A stretch of DNA of 64,000 nt, taken from Chiua virens (lineage: Eukaryota; Basidiomycota; Agaricomycetes; Boletales; Boletaceae). Every line of letters starts with the position of its first letter. Position 1 is the stretch's first letter. The stretch is from the NCBI GenBank assembly GCA_019787685.1, contig JAHNUO010000005.1:1302001-1366000 (forward strand). The letters are read 5' to 3'. The position numbers and the translations under genes are program-made. The notes beneath the pieces were generated by a model, which made no database searches, was not told the DNA's origin, and was given only the letters and a program-made list of their open reading frames with translations. Positions 1 to 13,343 of this stretch are shown piece by piece.

Positions 1-349
1 CTGTAGGAGTTGAGTACTTCTTATGGTTACAGCCTACCTTTTCCCCACTCTGTATCACATCCTCTCATATCTCTTCCCATCCACTATCAACTTCGTGCCA
101 GTCCAGTTTTATTTCTAGTGTTTACAGATCATCCAGACCCAATCCAAGTCAACATGATCCAATCTGGTTTCATCATACATATTCTGCTTCATCTGGTTTA
201 ACTTGTTCTATCTGATTTGGCCTTATTGAGGTTGTTCCTATCATAAAATCCTTCTTTTCTTTCGTTATCTACAAGGTTTGACATTTTTTTTCTTAAATAC
301 TCACCCTACATCGATCTTGTACACTTACCTAGGTCGGATTGCCTTTAAC

Positions 350-372
350 AGTCCTGGGTTGTGCCCAGGACT
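350..372. repeat. Perfect 9-bp hairpin with 5-nt loop
   Basis: AGTCCTGGG at 350-358 pairs perfectly with CCCAGGACT at 364-372 around the loop TTGTG. The right arm plus following bases (CCCAGGACTAT) recurs near 1955 and 2155, each time followed by an A/T-rich stretch, so it is part of a dispersed element rather than a chance palindrome. It could be a transcription terminator or a structured RNA segment of a decayed element. Confidence 0.6.
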
Positions 373-925
373 ATAAAAACCATGTTTCTGACATAAAATA
401 CTATCCTTCTGCATTCAGGAGATCACCTGTCTACCCTCCTGTTGAAGGTAATAAATTCCAGCTGTAGTGCAATACTCAGGGGGATTGAAATAGAAAAGAG
501 GGTGAAGGAAATGTGATTCCATTCAACCCAGGGACAACACTGAGTTGGTGAACAATGAGAAATAGATTTTTAGTGGTCCAAGATGAATCCAGGGCAAATC
601 TGGATTAAAATGGATAGAAAAGTGGACACAGCAGTCTGAATCCAGATCAATAAAACACAAGGAGAGCGAGAGAAAACGAATGTCAACCAAAAACAATGTG
701 AGACAGATACACACAGGCAAAGCTACTGTATTTTGTCAATACAGTGAGTTTTATAGTCCTTAGGAATACCCTCAGACTTGTCCTATGGATAATGATAAAA
801 GAAGGTTTTCATATGGTATAAAGTTCAAGGGGCACCCGAACATCCCTGCAAGGGCTGCATGACATTGTCTAAGCCTATGCTAAGTACGAATAAGGAGCAA
901 TAAAATAAAATAAAAGAGTTTGAGG

Positions 926-1107
926 CAAAATGAGCATGAATATATCAATCCAGATGAGTTTGCACATACAATCAAGCAAATGATGGTGGATTGGAGTGGA
1001 CAGATGATTTGGATTTGGATTTGGATTTGGATGATGACAGCAAGTGGTGGGAATGCGCTTTACAAGCACAAGGAATGTCTATTCCTTACACTGTGTGTGA
1101 GTAGGCT
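926..1107 (+). pseudogene. Relic of an acidic-repeat coding segment
   Basis: One frame reads EHEYINPDEFAHTIKQMMVD and then runs into a non-coding-looking Trp/Ile run; shifting frame over the hexamer repeat gives an acidic Asp-Leu repeat followed by DDSKWWECALQAQGMSIPY and a stop. The two halves look like one former protein interrupted by a frameshift. I do not recognise the family; transposon-derived protein is the likeliest source given its surroundings. Confidence 0.3.
1007..1030. repeat. Hexanucleotide microsatellite (ATTTGG)4
   Basis: Four perfect tandem copies of ATTTGG. In one frame it encodes alternating Asp-Leu, inside the acidic coding relic described at 926-1107. It is not the telomeric TTAGGG unit. 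Confidence 0.85.
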
Positions 1108-1877
1108 GGATATCATTCCTTTTACCTCATTTCACCTCGTCCTATCATTTCCTCACATCTCATCTCCTTAAATCAATCCTCTCATTGTTTTGACTCCATC
1201 CAGATACTTTTACATCAATCACTTTTCATTCTGAATCACTCAGCAACCTCTAGGACACATTAACAAACCCTAATTCATCAATCCCTTCGAGTATAACCCC
1301 CCTTGGGATGAACCTATTGCCCTATCTTTCTCATATCACCCATTATTTATTTCCACACTGCTTCCTTTCCTTTTTATCCAATTGCACAACTCTGGTCCAA
1401 CCTGTTGTTCCATCATCACCATTTGACTTCTGCTTCTGCTGATCTGTTAGGGATCCTTTTCATTTCCATCATCATTCCAATGGCTTCCACTTCCACCTTT
1501 TCCTTTCATTTCACCTGATGCCTTTACATTGTACATCTCCTTTTGGCCCTTGGTTTAGTTCTGCTCTTCTTGGCCAACCCTTTTCCCTGCTCTATGATAT
1601 GTATATAAACCTTGCAAAGATACCCTGTATTCCCTAGTCTTGATCTCCACAATCTAGTTGAATATCTTTGCTCCTCCTTGGGCTTCATCTAAGCTACCCT
1701 TCATCGCTGCAACCAACATCCAGCTCCTCAGTCCATCCCAATCACAAGGGGAAGTTTTCAGTCCTTCGGGTATAGATTCCCAACAGAACACTCTCAGCAA
1801 TACCTGAGTTCTATCCTCATCTCACTGGTAGCAACCCACTGACCAGTAACCCTCCTCGAACTCTTCAGCGCACCACA

Positions 1878-1970
1878 TATCAAGTGGTGGTTGTTTAAGT
1901 TATCACAGCCACTTGATACTTAGTGCTTTTGCGACTATTCTAGGCCCTACCCAGGACTATCATAAGAGGG
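1878..1970. repeat. Hairpin-bearing direct repeat, copy 1
   Basis: A perfect 10-bp stem (TATCAAGTGG at 1878-1887 with CCACTTGATA at 1909-1918) encloses a 21-nt loop containing AAGTTATCACAG. The stem is followed by ACTTAG and, about 25 nt on, by TAGGCCCTACCCAGGACTAT. Copy 2 at 2074-2171 has the same order of parts; the loop and 3' block are similar in sequence while the stem differs in sequence but still pairs. Confidence 0.55.
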
Positions 1971-2073
1971 CCTGCAAGATATGAGGCTTGAGCCTTCAGG
2001 CTTTGTGAGCCATCAGTGTGGCCTGGCCCTGCACATTACTAATCAGTAGCCTATGGACCCTAACCCTTTGTCC

Positions 2074-2171
2074 CTCTGTGGTAGGTTTTTTGAGTTATTG
2101 CAGCCACAGAGATACTTAGGTTACTCTGAGTCTACTACAGTCTACATTAGGCCCTACCCAGGACTATCATA
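2074..2171. repeat. Hairpin-bearing direct repeat, copy 2
   Basis: An 8-bp perfect stem (CTCTGTGG at 2074-2081 with CCACAGAG at 2104-2111) encloses a 22-nt loop ending GAGTTATTGCAG. It is followed by ATACTTAG and later by TAGGCCCTACCCAGGACTAT, matching copy 1 about 193 nt upstream. Together the copies suggest a small structured element that duplicated and then drifted. Confidence 0.55.
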
Positions 2172-2340
2172 GTATCACTGCTGCATTTTTTATCTGTACT
2201 TTGTGGCAGTGCTTTCACCTCCCTGGCATGTTCATAGTGTTATCTATGAGAGGTCCTTGGCACTTAATGCAGCAGGTCCTCAGCTACTGCTGGATTTCTG
2301 TTGGACTTCAATGGAATTTTTTTCAGCCTTTAAACTCACT

Positions 2341-2444
2341 GTTATAGCTGTTTTCAAATCTATGTGGAAAATGTATTTGAAAAGTCATGCCTCAGGATCT
2401 GCCAGGCAAGGACCCTGGGCACACCTGAGTGTGTGTTGAGCAAG
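2341..2444. repeat. Inverted repeat, left arm (104 nt)
   Basis: This arm matches the reverse complement of 3003-3106 with scattered mismatches, including shared blocks such as AGCTGTTTTCAAAT, TATGTGGAAAATG, ATCTGCCAGGCA and ACCTGAGTGTGTGTTGAG. The arms are separated by 558 nt. Two oppositely oriented copies of one element, or the ends of a foldback element, would give this pattern. Confidence 0.8.
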
Positions 2445-2661
2445 TGGTCACATGCTGAGTAAGCACCCTTTGTTTTGTGCTGTTCATGCTATGCCATATC
2501 ATGTCTGCCAACCTTAAAGCTCATATTCCCCCTTTGTACAATGATGGTTATACTGTCAAGCAGATCTGAGTCTATTAGGCATCAAGAAATCACTCATTTA
2601 TGAAACCCTCACTCTCTACTCACAATACAATACCATCACCGAGCACTGGCTAAATAAAATG

Positions 2662-2900
2662 TTATTGTAAAATATGTACTGAGCAGTGAAAAACAACATG
2701 ACACCCTTTCACTTTTGGTGCAATGAACTTGAATGGGAAGTATTGCTTTCCAGAGACCTTGTATTGGGTTTTTCCATGCTTCTCAAGAATGCTTTGCAAG
2801 AATTCAATATAATCATCCTCCTTGAGTACAAAATGCAGTTCCTTCATCTTGACAGAGTTCTCCAGTCAAGCCTTGCCCTCAGTCTGCTTCTTTGGGGTGG
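2662..2900 (-). pseudogene. Coding relic inside the inverted repeat
   Basis: On the minus strand an upstream piece reading HTFAVALTVYSTPKKQTEGK is followed, after an in-frame stop, by an open stretch containing MKELHFVLKEDDYIEFLQSI and FPFKFIAPKVKG. The composition is protein-like and the frame is continuous across the stop, so this looks like a decayed gene fragment carried between the two arms. I cannot assign a family. Confidence 0.35.
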
Positions 2901-3002
2901 AGTACACAGTGAGGGCAACAGCAAAGGTATGTCGCCTCTCTAAATCACAAGTGAGGGATAGTAAAGACATATAGCATGCAATACTACTGTAAATACATGC
3001 TG

Positions 3003-3106
3003 CTTACTCAACACACACTCAGGTGCACCCAGGGTCCCTGCCTGGCAGATCCCAAGGTGCAACTTTTTCGAATGCATTTTCCACATAAATTTGAAAACAG
3101 CTGTAA
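3003..3106. repeat. Inverted repeat, right arm (104 nt)
   Basis: Reverse-complement partner of 2341-2444. Most mismatches are C/T or A/G transitions, which fits ageing of a once identical pair, possibly by cytosine deamination. The spacer contains an eroded coding relic on the minus strand. Confidence 0.8.
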
Positions 3107-4383
3107 TTTAATACCAATCTTCATAATTGATGGCTTGATTATTTGTTCTAATGAAAATCAGAATAGGAGGCTCCTCAAGATTTTTCTTAAGCTACTTTTA
3201 CACCCTAGGTGCACAATGAATTGACATTGATTTTGTTGTCTAGTCATGCATTGTAACACTTGAGCATGTGACATTTATTATATTTCAACAACATCTACCT
3301 TAGAAGCTACTAGTAAATGCTCTTTACTAAATATTCATACTAGGTCCTTTCCCTACTTTCTAGCACTTCTCCAGTCTTCCATCTTGTTGTCAGTTGTTGT
3401 CTAGTGCAATCCTGTGATTCCTGTCATATCTTTGTGATCCATCATTATATGTATCTGTGTCCATCTGCATCAATCTGAGTTCTGTTACCATTGCCCTTCC
3501 AACAACTACAGACAAGTATTCAATTTCCTCATGAATCAACCAAGACAATAACTTATTCTTACTCCTTCATATCATCACATCTTAGATCTCTCCACATCCC
3601 TTTCACAACATTGCCATACCACACCTTCCCCTCATGTTACACTGATCCAATCTTCCATTCTGCCACACAGGGCTGTTCATCTCATGTTATGCTATGCTTC
3701 CTCAATGACTCACTTCAACTCACACCTTATCTTGTACCAATAGCATAATGGACTCTTATCTCTACCATAGCTTTACACAAATAGTTATACACCTGTACAG
3801 CAGTATATAAAGCCTAAAAGTGACTCCAGAGGATCTTTAGTTAAATCCTCTTGAAGATTCCCCAACATACTTAGTGGGAATGTCCTCTTTACTTTACTCC
3901 AACCTTCAGTCTTCATCATCTTTCAGTTAGTCCCTAGTCATGACAGCTGAACTCTTATCAAGTCTTGGTTGTTTCAAGTTCAATCCAAGTCATCCAGAAG
4001 TTTTTGTATGTGTTTCCTTTGATTCTTTGGACTCATTGTATTTGTTCTAACCCCTTTGACAATACCATTGTGTTGACATCACTAGCTAGGTTTCTCTGCA
4101 AGATGGTGAACTAGTGTTTGATGCAATCATCCCAGTTACACTCTAATAGCCCTACCACCACCACCACATTCAAACTACTTGCATAAGACCATTTAATTGC
4201 ATGGGTGCATTAACACATAAAAGCCCTAGAGATCACAACTGGAGAATTGACCTTGGTAAACAAGGTAATAAACAATAATAGGTGTAAGACCAATCAGACA
4301 AGAACAAGCTCTACAAATGGTATCCACCACTGCAGCAATCATCTATGCTATGAATGCAAGTAGAAGGAATGTCAACCATAGCT

Positions 4384-6993
<2,610 letters not shown>

Positions 6994-7317
6994 TTTTGAA
7001 CAGTTCTAAAGGAGTAGTAAAAGCTAAACTAGATGCAGAGTAACAATGAGAGTCGTGGTACAAGATGGAGTCTGACACAGCAGCTTGCAGAAAGGTTGAC
7101 AAACACATGTAAATTGCTTACATAACAATCTAATTATGTAACAATAAATCATTTCCCAATGCGTTAAGCGCCTGCTCTCGGCCTCCGAGCAGTTGGGAAG
7201 TCAGGGTATACATAATAATCGAATCAATACAGTAACGCTTAGGCTACTTTGCCACGTATGTCAGTATGTGCAATGAGCAAGTACTGTGTGACGAACAGAG
7301 AGGAGGGAAACATCACC

Positions 7318-8233
7318 TCACATAACCGTGCACGGTTTACGGAACCGGCCCGATTTCTTGCATGAAGGATCGTCAGGATATCGTGCGAGCATCTGCTTCA
7401 CAAGGTCTTGAAATACATCAGAAACGTGCCAGTTCCGCTTGGCAGACGTCTCATAGAAGGGAATACCCCAGCGCTCCACCAAGGACTGAATCGTGTTGCG
7501 TGAAACTTCCCGTTCATCCACTAAATCCAATTTGGTGCCGACGACGACGATAGGAACTGCCTGCATAATAACACGGTTCAGCATCCCTTGCAATGCGAAT
7601 GTGTAAGCGCTAATTACAGCTTCACCGCCCTTCACACGATAGATTTGCTGCCGGAGATTATCCACCTCACGAAGGCTTGCTTCTTGAGTGAGACTTGCGG
7701 AAAGATCAACCATAGAAGGATTGATAGAACAAGAATGGTACCTGAAAACTAAAACAAAGCCTTGTCCAGACTAGCAAGTCGTTGCAATGAGTACCGTACC
7801 TGCTTCAATGGAAAAGACTTGGATATCCTACCTTGATGTAGAGTTCTTTAAGTGCGGTAAATTGTTCGGCCCCCGCAGTATCCAGTACTTCGAGCTAGGA
7901 GATAAGTATCAGTACAAGATTGCATAGGAGGCCGGGTCCGGTGGAGTAGGACACACACGAGCTCACCGAAGTCTTGACACCATCAACATCGAGTGTACGT
8001 CTGTATGCTTCTACACTGGTTTGTTAGTAAAGCCGTCAAACTGGCTGACCAGGAGAAGAGGCACCTTCTATTGTGGGATCATAGTTCTCGAGAAAAACGT
8101 CTTGCACAAATCGTACTGTTAAAGTTGACTTTCCGACCCCACCGGCTATAGGTTCAGGAAGTTATAAGGAAGCTTGCGCCAAACTGCTGTAAAGGCACTC
8201 ACCACCAAGGACAACAACGTTGTAATGTCTCAT
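7318..8233 (-). CDS. Ras-family small GTPase, Rap/RSR1-like
   Basis: Predicted 184-residue membrane-anchored signalling GTPase from about eight exons, all in frame. G1 is GAGGVGKS (residues 10-17), the effector loop is YDPTIEEAY (32-40), G3 is DTAGAEQ (57-63), G4 is TKLD in place of the usual NKxD, and G5 is ETSAK. The C-terminus carries a basic stretch and the CaaX box CTVM, predicting farnesylation. Position 61, Gln in Ras and Thr in Rap, is Ala, which is expected to slow intrinsic GTP hydrolysis. The DTAGxEQ pattern and effector loop resemble Rap/RSR1 more than Ras1, so a role in polarity or morphogenesis is plausible but inferred. It is divergently arranged with the cyclophilin gene. Confidence 0.88.
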
Positions 8234-8616
8234 ATTGGGTGACATCGATACCGACAAGTCGGACAAGTGTCAGACGGGTGAGTGAATAAGCCAGCCGCAG
8301 GGTGGGAAGCACAGAAGTAACAGAACAGGCAATTTGGGGCAAAGTTGCTCCTTTACTTCAATCGTGGGTGACAACGTTAATTTGTCCAAATTCACCCAGC
8401 TTCATGTAAAAAACTCCTAGTGGTCCAGGGAGAAGTATATGTCATTTTATCCTCAAGATGGTTTGAACCACGAAAATCGAATTATAAGGACAGGGGTATT
8501 CCGAGTTCGAGTCGACTTGTACTCGAATAACCTCAACATGCTGTATTATGTAATTATACAAAATAGTGAGTCAATCAAGTATAACTTGGTAAGTACTACG
8601 GCCTACTCCAAGCTAG
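8234..8616. promoter_or_regulatory. Divergent promoter region, Ras GTPase / cyclophilin
   Basis: 383 nt separate the two divergent start codons. I see no canonical TATA box or further open gene; the region must contain both promoters and 5' leaders. Confidence 0.5.
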
Positions 8617-9898
8617 ATGCCTCGTCCACGCGTCTTCTTCGACTTTTCCGTCAGGTCCTGAGCCAGTGGGAAGGTACGATGAGTTTTTTTACGGCTAATA
8701 CATTTGCCACATACTTACATTGCTTCAGAGTCATCTTTGAACTATTCAACGATACAGCTCCAAAGTCAGCAGAAAAGTAGGTAATTTCAACAATACCAGG
8801 GTGAGCTGGAACCGATGGAACCTGCAGCTTTCGAGCACTATGCACAGGAGAAAAGGGACTTTCAGTTGTCTCAGAGCGTCCACTGTACTACAAGAACAGT
8901 ATTATCCACCGGTCCATCGATGATTTCATGATTCAAGGAGGAGGTCTGTACCCATCCACAGTCAAGCTACCGTCCACTCATCGTTACCGCAGACTTCACT
9001 AAGCACAATGGCACCGGAGGGGAATCTATCTACGGAGGTCACTTCCCCGACGAAGATTTGACTAGGCCCCTCGACTCGGAAGGGTGTGTCTCGTGTTCTT
9101 TGTCGGGTTTGACGACTCTTCGGGCTAATTCTGCGAATTGTTCAAGGTTGCTGTGCATGGCTAATCGAGGTCCTGATACCAACGGGTCACAATTCTTCAT
9201 TACGCTGCGAGAGTGTCCCCACTTGAATGGTAGGCCATTAAACGCCAATTGGTTTCTGTATCGCTGAAGAACACCAGGCAAACACGTCGTGTTTGGCAAG
9301 GTGATCAGGGGTTACGAGGATGTTGTAAAAGGGTGTCACAAGTACCCGTAGATGCGAAGGATCGGCCGCAGACACCAATTGTGATCTCGAGTTGCGGGGA
9401 ACTCGAACTAAAAAAACCAAAGCCAGTGGAGCAAACGAACCGTTTGTTACACTTTCTTTTCAACCGTCCATCTTCACAAGTCATTTTACGCAGGAGAGAG
9501 TGCTAAACATCGCAAGCGTCACAATAGTCGCTCCCGATCGCGTAGTGCAGACCGCGAGCGGCGCCGCAAAAAGTCGAAGTTACGGAATTCCAAACCAGAA
9601 TCCCAGGTCGAGGAACCGGAACCTCAAGAATTAGAGCGAACCGCCGTTCCGCAGGAGACGGAGGAGGAATATGATGCGCGGTTGGAACGTGAAGAACGAG
9701 AGCGAGTAGAAAAGGCTAGACGCCAAGAGTTGGAGCGTATTCAACGAATACATGAGAACACGAATTTGACGCAAGGCGTCCGCTTCAAAGGTATCTGATT
9801 GAATGTCACATCCCGGTATGCGTCTTAACATCAATTTTCTTTCTATAGGTCGTGGTCGCATGAAATTCGTTGATCCAGAACTCCACCATCGACAATAG
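8617..9898 (+). CDS. Nuclear cyclophilin-type peptidyl-prolyl isomerase with RS/acidic tail
   Basis: Cis-trans prolyl isomerase. It starts [12 protein letters not shown], the normal start of multidomain cyclophilins, continues with [20 protein letters not shown], the catalytic [16 protein letters not shown] region, and the [13 protein letters not shown] motif. A C-terminal extension is rich in Arg/Ser and then Glu/Arg, ending [19 protein letters not shown]; such tails mark spliceosome-associated cyclophilins. About seven exons. Two single-base frame breaks occur: an extra A near 8653 and a missing A near 9330; they cancel, so start and end share a frame but the whole catalytic domain lies between them. 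Conservation on both sides argues for sequence error rather than decay. Confidence 0.88.
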
Positions 9899-10027
9899 CT
9901 TAGGCTTCCTACTGCCTTTACTACTTGAACTCGTGATACCTGTATTACATTGAAACTCACACCAGATTTCCCTAAGGATCATAATATTTGCCGTAGGATA
10001 GAGGCATAAACAGATCTAAGTTGATGT

Positions 10028-11887
10028 CTAGGCCACCTCATCAGTCGCATCCTGCACCACAGAAGTTGTATCCTCCATAGCCTTCTCGTCATCTGTCCTT
10101 CTGACGATGGTCGTTTTTGTGCTCGCTGCATTAGCGAAACTAAATGATGGCCGGACGACAGAATTAATCACAGCAGCGGAGGTTCCCGAAGTAGATGTAG
10201 CGGAAGGGGATGTGGGCGAAGCTTTAGTCGGATGAGTGGGCCCTCGTTCAGTGGCTTGCCGAGAATTTGTGCGTGACATCGATTGCTGAGGTGGCTTCGC
10301 AAATTCTAGGCGGGCTGTAATTTCACGTTCCTTCACAGAAATGTCTACAGGCCTGCACAGCGTCAGAGTAATGTTCCTGGCTGGGGAGAGTGAACTAACT
10401 TGGCAGCACCAAATGGATTCGGTCTCGGAGCATTGGGAGCCAACTTGGGGGAGGACAAGGGCGACGGACTCGTGGAACCCGTAGAAGAACGAGGTAGTAA
10501 TTCAAGCTTTTTGCGGCTAATTTGAGGTGTTGGAGGTGTGGAGCCAGTTGCTACGTGCGAACAGATTAACTACAATGAAACATTGCGGATGTGGTGGCAC
10601 AGACACTCACGAGAAGTACCACCTGGGGCTCTTTTCGCGCGCCAATCACCTTCATCAGGGGTGTCACGTGCATGAACGGACTCGTATTTTCTAACGCTAC
10701 CAAACTTGCTACCATGCGCAGACTCTTCGGGTGCCGAAGGTTTAAATTTGCTTCCCATTGTCCAATGTTCTTCTTTATCCGCAGCGCCGGTTTGGCCCTC
10801 TGCAGTGGAAAAGCCTGAGCCCCGCCGACGAGCCGGCGGTGCCTCCGGCTCAGCCGCTCTTGACATGGGTCGTGTTGATCGCCAGTCACTGATTTCGTCA
10901 GAAACACCCGGTGGTGGCTGTGGACGTTCTCCTGGCGGCCCGTCGAAGCGACGTCGTGAAGACTCACGAGAATCTCCGAAGGATGGAAGGGGCCCTTCCC
11001 TGCGCCAGTTACCAGAAAATTTGGAATCATCCTCCGAAATAGCACCGCCAAATCCAAGCCTTTCCTTTGCTAACGCAAAACTGAGCCTACTTCCAACAAA
11101 GTGATAGAAACTTACGAGGTTCGGCAACGCTTACCCGAACAGTACGGCCCGATAGACTCTGGTGGTAGCGTCAGCTGATGTATCGAACCAGAGGGACTTG
11201 ACTAACAGATCCTGTCCTTGATAGTGCATCCTTTCAAGGCATCTAGGTCTGCAAATTCGATGTAACCAAAACCTTTGGGTTTGTCCTCGCGGTCTTTGAT
11301 TATTTTGATGGACTTGGCCTGCACGTATGTTGGACGACACATGACTCTGATCAACCAAACCACGAACCTCGTGAGGAGCAAAGAAACCAGCCAATTCGGT
11401 TTCAGTGATATCAAAGGCAAGGTTTCCGATAAATGCAGTAAAAGGCGGTTGGGATGGCAATGGGACCTCTTCTCTCACGGGAGCGAATGGACGATCGGCT
11501 GGGAATGGAGTGAATCGGCACGATACCGAGAAACCCAAGACCGAACGTACATCGAGAGGATGCAAAGTCATCACGTCTGTTGAAGCGATCGCCGTGGCGT
11601 GGCAGCCTGTCATCGTCTGTTTTAATGGAGGCTAGAAAAAGCTGTAAGACAGTCCACCGAATGACGTGCAAGGTACGTACGAGCCGAAGGGAGGGCGTCC
11701 ATTTCATCAGCCCATGAGCCGAGAGCTAGTCTCAAGCTCAACGAAGGGACAAGAAGGAATAGAAGAATTTGAGCGTACTGCTATCACCGAGAAACTCGTT
11801 GAGAGACATCTTCGATGCCTTTGATTTTTTGGGCGCTATTTATGGTCAATTGCATAGAAAAATGTAAACGTCGATGAGCTTACCCAT
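10028..11887 (-). CDS. Eukaryotic translation initiation factor 4B
   Basis: RNA-binding cofactor of eIF4A/eIF4F in cap-dependent initiation. Reconstructed start MAPKKSKASKMSLNEFLGDS then GSWADEMDALPSA, the standard fungal eIF4B opening. One RRM follows: FTAFIGNLAFDI (RNP2-like), then DKPKGFGYIEFADLDAL (RNP1) and LSGRTVRVSVAEPPKER. The long C-terminal half is low-complexity, rich in Arg, Gly, Ser and Pro, ending EDTTSVVQDATDEVA. About nine exons. One extra A near 11233 (TTGAAAGGATGC) separates DALK from the expected DALSRTGS. It diverges from ARPC2 across only 169 nt and converges with the cyclophilin gene. Confidence 0.9.
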
Positions 11888-12056
11888 GATCGCAAGCTGA
11901 GGCTTTTTTTTTCTCGGATAAGTTGAGTGAGTTCTAGGATCCGAATGTTGACTGTGTATGGAGTCCACCTGAATTCCTGAAAAGTGGTCGAAGATATCAA
12001 TTATTCCCACGCGTATACTTTGTCATCTAAGTACCATCTTGCTACAGGCTGGCAGT
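11888..12056. promoter_or_regulatory. Short bidirectional promoter, eIF4B / ARPC2
   Basis: Only 169 nt lie between the two divergent start codons, so promoter elements are likely shared. A T-rich tract (about 11908-11917) is the only conspicuous element. Confidence 0.5.
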
Positions 12057-13218
12057 ATGATCCTCCTCGAGGTAGGACTGAATTCAACGCACCGTTCAGA
12101 AAAGCTAATACGATTGTAGTCTCACAATGTTATCATACAGACAACGTTGACAGACAAGCTCGTCAAGTAGGTCCATAATCTGTCCGCTACCATCCCATCG
12201 TGTTCATTGATGACTCGCAAGACCATCATCTCTCGATGTCTTGTTCGTAGATTTTGATGGAGTACGATTCCATCTGTCAGCTCCGGAAAAGAAGACGGTG
12301 GTCCTACTTTCGATGAACATTCGTTGCTGGGACGAGCTCGTGGCGTACGGTGCACTAGACGTGCTCAGACGGGAGTATGGCACCCTGATCAAAGCCCAGG
12401 CGGAACCTGAATATCATATCAGTCTCGAAATCGACCTTGAACAGCTCCCCGATGATGAAGGTGTGTGTTTAGTATCTGATGGAACGTAGCTCATCGACCG
12501 CAGCAAATCGGGATGCACTTATCAAATCCATCGCCCTCCTGAAGCGGAATGCCCTTGCGGCTCCTTTCGAACTGGCTTTTCATCAACAGAAGGAACTAGA
12601 AACCTCAGGAGGTGCTCTCGGAGACCTGATGCAGATCCATTATCGTGATGAGGAGGCTATATACATTCGCGCATCGCCTGATCGGGTGACAGTCATATTC
12701 TCAACAGTTTTTCGTGAGGAAACAGATAGGATTTTTGGTAAAGTATTCTTGCAGGTGAGTTCAACATGTCAGACATACGCAGAACCTGTGTGACATGACG
12801 ATCAGGAATTCGTTGATGCACGGCGTCAGCCCAGTATCCAGAACGCTCCGCAAGTACTTTACACCAATCGCGAGCCACCTCTCGAAATCCGAGATGTACC
12901 CGGTCTCCGTGATTCCGAAGACGTTGGATATGTCACTTTCGTGCTCTTTCCCCGCCACTTTGCCAAGACGGATGTCTCGTACAACACCATCTCTCACATT
13001 CAATTATTCCGCGACTACCTCCACTACCACATCAAATGCTGCAAGGCATACATGCACTCTCGCATGCGTCATCGAGTGGCGGAATTCCAGAAGATCTTGA
13101 ATCGCGCCAAGGCAGAGGCAGCCACTGAAAGGAAGACTGTGACGTAAGTTCATTCAAAGATTGGGATTTGAGTCATTCCTAACACCGCTGCAGGGGGAGA
13201 ACTATGGTAGTTCGATAA
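12057..13218 (+). CDS. Arp2/3 complex 34-kDa subunit (ARPC2)
   Basis: Structural subunit of the Arp2/3 actin-nucleation complex; with ARPC4 it forms the core that contacts the mother filament. Reconstructed start MILLESHNVIIQTTLTDKLV, followed by VLFVDFDGVRFHLSAPEKK, CWDELVAYGALDVLRREYG, MQIHYRDEEAIYIRASPDRV, FREETDRIFGKVFLQEFVDA, and the conserved C-terminal FRDYLHYHIKCCKAYMHSRM helix. About six exons; every junction is in frame and the length of roughly 310 residues matches the family. The tail GRTMVVR is normal. This is one of the cleanest models in the window. Confidence 0.95.
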
Positions 13219-13343
13219 AGGAGAGTAAGCCTAGCCTAGCCTAATCAATGTATAACTTGAGGTTGTAGTGGTACCCACGATTTCCCACGCCACGGTAGAC
13301 TGCTAAAATACTGCTCTTACGACGATTGCGACGATTTACTGAT

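Larger units (their letters stand above)
1..4383. other. AT-rich, gene-poor repeat relic region
   Basis: No intact gene could be built here. The region is visibly richer in A/T than the rest of the window, lacks the regular short-intron gene structure seen downstream, and holds eroded coding fragments, hairpins, direct repeats and a large inverted repeat, listed separately. TATA-like boxes followed by pyrimidine-rich DNA (near 1600 and 3805) resemble ends of decayed LTR retroelements, but I found no matching LTR pair, primer-binding site or integrase/RT motif. It is best read as degenerate transposon-derived DNA flanking a gene-dense block. Confidence 0.6.

Noticed and set aside
1440..1800. 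Complete LTR with TGTTAGG...CAACA-like ends
   Set aside because: The TATA box and pyrimidine-rich stretch resemble an LTR, but no second copy, primer-binding site or target duplication could be found by eye.
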